DNA of 64,000 nucleotides from Neocallimastix lanati (nom. inval.) (taxonomy: Eukaryota > Neocallimastigomycota > Neocallimastigomycetes > Neocallimastigales > Neocallimastigaceae). Position numbers and translations under genes: made by a program. The notes below the pieces were generated by a model, which did not search any database, had not been told where the DNA came from, and saw nothing but the letters and a program-made list of their open reading frames with translations. Positions 62,504-64,000 of the stretch are shown one piece after another. Within the stretch, counting starts at the first letter, position 1. Each line of letters begins with the position of its first letter. The DNA is taken from NCBI GenBank assembly GCA_016946835.1, contig JACVTC010000003.1:273501-337500 (forward strand). The letters run 5' to 3'.

Positions 62504-64000
62504 GTTATTACTATATTATATAGAAAAATATAATTGATTTTTACACAATAAAAATTGATTATATTATTAATAATATTATTAAAATTTTATTTTTACAAAA
62601 AATTTTTTTTATTAAATAGAGTATAATAAAAAAAAAATTTTTAAATAAAATAGATAAAAAAAAGTTAAAAATTAAAATTTTTAATTTTTTTTTTTTTTTT
62701 ATATTATTATTATTATTTAAAGATTTAAGATTTAAAAATATAATTAAAATTCATATAAAAATATTTTTATAATTTTTTTAAAAATATAGTTATTCTATTC
62801 ACTTCTCTTAACATAATTGTTGATTAGTCAATACGAATTAATTTTTTTTTTTTTTATTTCATTTTATTATTGTTATCCATATTTAATATTAATAATATAA
62901 AAGATTATTAATAGATTTAAATAATTATAATTCATTAATTAATAATAAATGGATAATATAATATTATAAAATAAAAAAGTTTTTGTAATAAAATATAAAT
63001 ATTTTGAAAGTTTTAAATTAATTATGTTAATATTATGTATAGCTAAATCATTTTTATTAAAGATATTCAATATAATAAAACAAGTTTATTTCATAAGAAG
63101 AGAATATGTTATTAACTAAATCTTTCCTAACTAGGAAAATAGATTGGCTTTTTTATAAATATTTTTTTTTTTTTTTTAAGAATAGGATGAGAATACACTT
63201 TTATTGCTATATTTATTAATTTTTAAATTTTATAAAGTATTAATAAACATTATAATTGAAATAAAACTATATGAAAAATATATAAAATAATTTTTAAAGT
63301 AATATTAAATCATGTACTAAAAGTATAAAAAGAATAATTTTAGATTAAACTTTTGTTCTTTTATTGCTATATTAGCATATTAGATTAATAATCTTTAATT
63401 AGTTAGGAATGTTTATGAAGATTAATTAATTGTAAATGTAAATGTTTTTTTAAAAAATAAATTTTATTAATAAAAGTTATTTTAAAATATAAAAATATAT
63501 TAAATAATTTTGATTGTAGGTAAACATATTGGTCTGACTATAAATCTAAAAAATTTTGTCATAAATAGAAAAAAAAAAAAATAATATTAAATTATAAAAA
63601 TTATAATAAATATTAAATATTAAAATAATAATCATAATTTAAATCATAATTTAATAATTGTAACTAAGTAATAATAATAATAATGAAATAAATAAATATA
63701 TTAAGTTATTTTCATTTGCTGCAATAATATTTTAATAAAATCTATAATAAAATTTATTCATAATAAAATTATTTATAATAGAATTATCTATTTAATAAAA
63801 TATATAAATAAAATATTCAAATAAAAAATTATTTATATTAAAAATATTATTTTTTCATGAATTCGATAATAAATAAATTTATAATAAAAAAAATATATAA
63901 TAAAATTAATAATGAAAATATATGTTAAAAAATATTTATCTTTAATAAAAAATATTTATAATAAAATCTATAATAAAATTTATTTATAATAAAAATATGA
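62419..64000. other. AT-rich end of the window, no gene seen
   Basis: T-runs near 62470-62500, A/T-rich throughout, and a small inverted repeat at 63119-63146 (TCTTTCCT / AGGAAAATAGA). No coding or RNA gene was recognised. Confidence 0.55.

Overview
The window looks like nuclear DNA of an anaerobic gut fungus (Neocallimastigomycota). It is extremely AT-rich, full of mono- to pentanucleotide runs, and its genes have short AT-rich GT-AG introns. Two secreted proteins carry cysteine-rich fungal dockerins (CBM10-type), the signature of gut-fungal cellulosomes. No rRNA gene, CRISPR array or intact tRNA gene was seen.

Host genes, left to right: a CotH-kinase-like protein with two dockerins (11665-14354, +); a receptor joining a solute-binding-protein ectodomain to a class C GPCR-like 7TM core (22027-24839, +); KTI12 (25722-28188, -); a YeeE/YedE-type sulfur transporter (41630-42724, +); SmB/SmB' (44817-46244, -); a membrane-anchored rhodanese resembling the C-terminal domain of Uba4/MOCS3 (47142-48286, +); two tandem paralogues of an unrecognised four-exon membrane protein (48891-50098 and 51216-52220, -); a protein with five dockerin-like modules and a C-terminal CBM1 (56794-58746, +); and a membrane-anchored alpha/beta hydrolase (61294-62418, -). 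Exon boundaries were read by eye from splice motifs and checked for phase. All close in frame except the last exon of KTI12, whose acceptor I could not find.

Mobile DNA fills much of the rest. Positions 1-4602 hold parts of a Ty3/gypsy-like LTR element. Two copies of a Mutator-like (MULE) DNA transposon encoding a FLYWCH finger lie at about 4620-7157 and 15775-19971; both carry long (TTTTA)n arrays punctuated by a conserved unit of about 36 bp, and a third such array stands alone at 54108-55245. A decayed Ty1/copia relic lies at 9120-10650. A tRNA-headed SINE with perfect 16-bp target-site duplications is at 20967-21408, with an older partial copy near 8748-8950. A young chromovirus (28432-34415) and a young copia element (34917-40528) lie side by side, each with near-identical or identical LTRs and a 5-bp duplication.

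The genes form no operon-like unit. Two fit plant-biomass digestion (CotH-dockerin and five-dockerin/CBM1), two touch tRNA wobble-uridine chemistry in their wider families (KTI12; the Uba4-like rhodanese), and the others are housekeeping or membrane functions. The best leads for something undescribed are the tRNA-like Pol III module inside the chromovirus LTRs, the transposon-borne pentanucleotide arrays in opposed orientation, the dockerin-CBM1 protein without an enzyme domain, and the tandem membrane paralogues.
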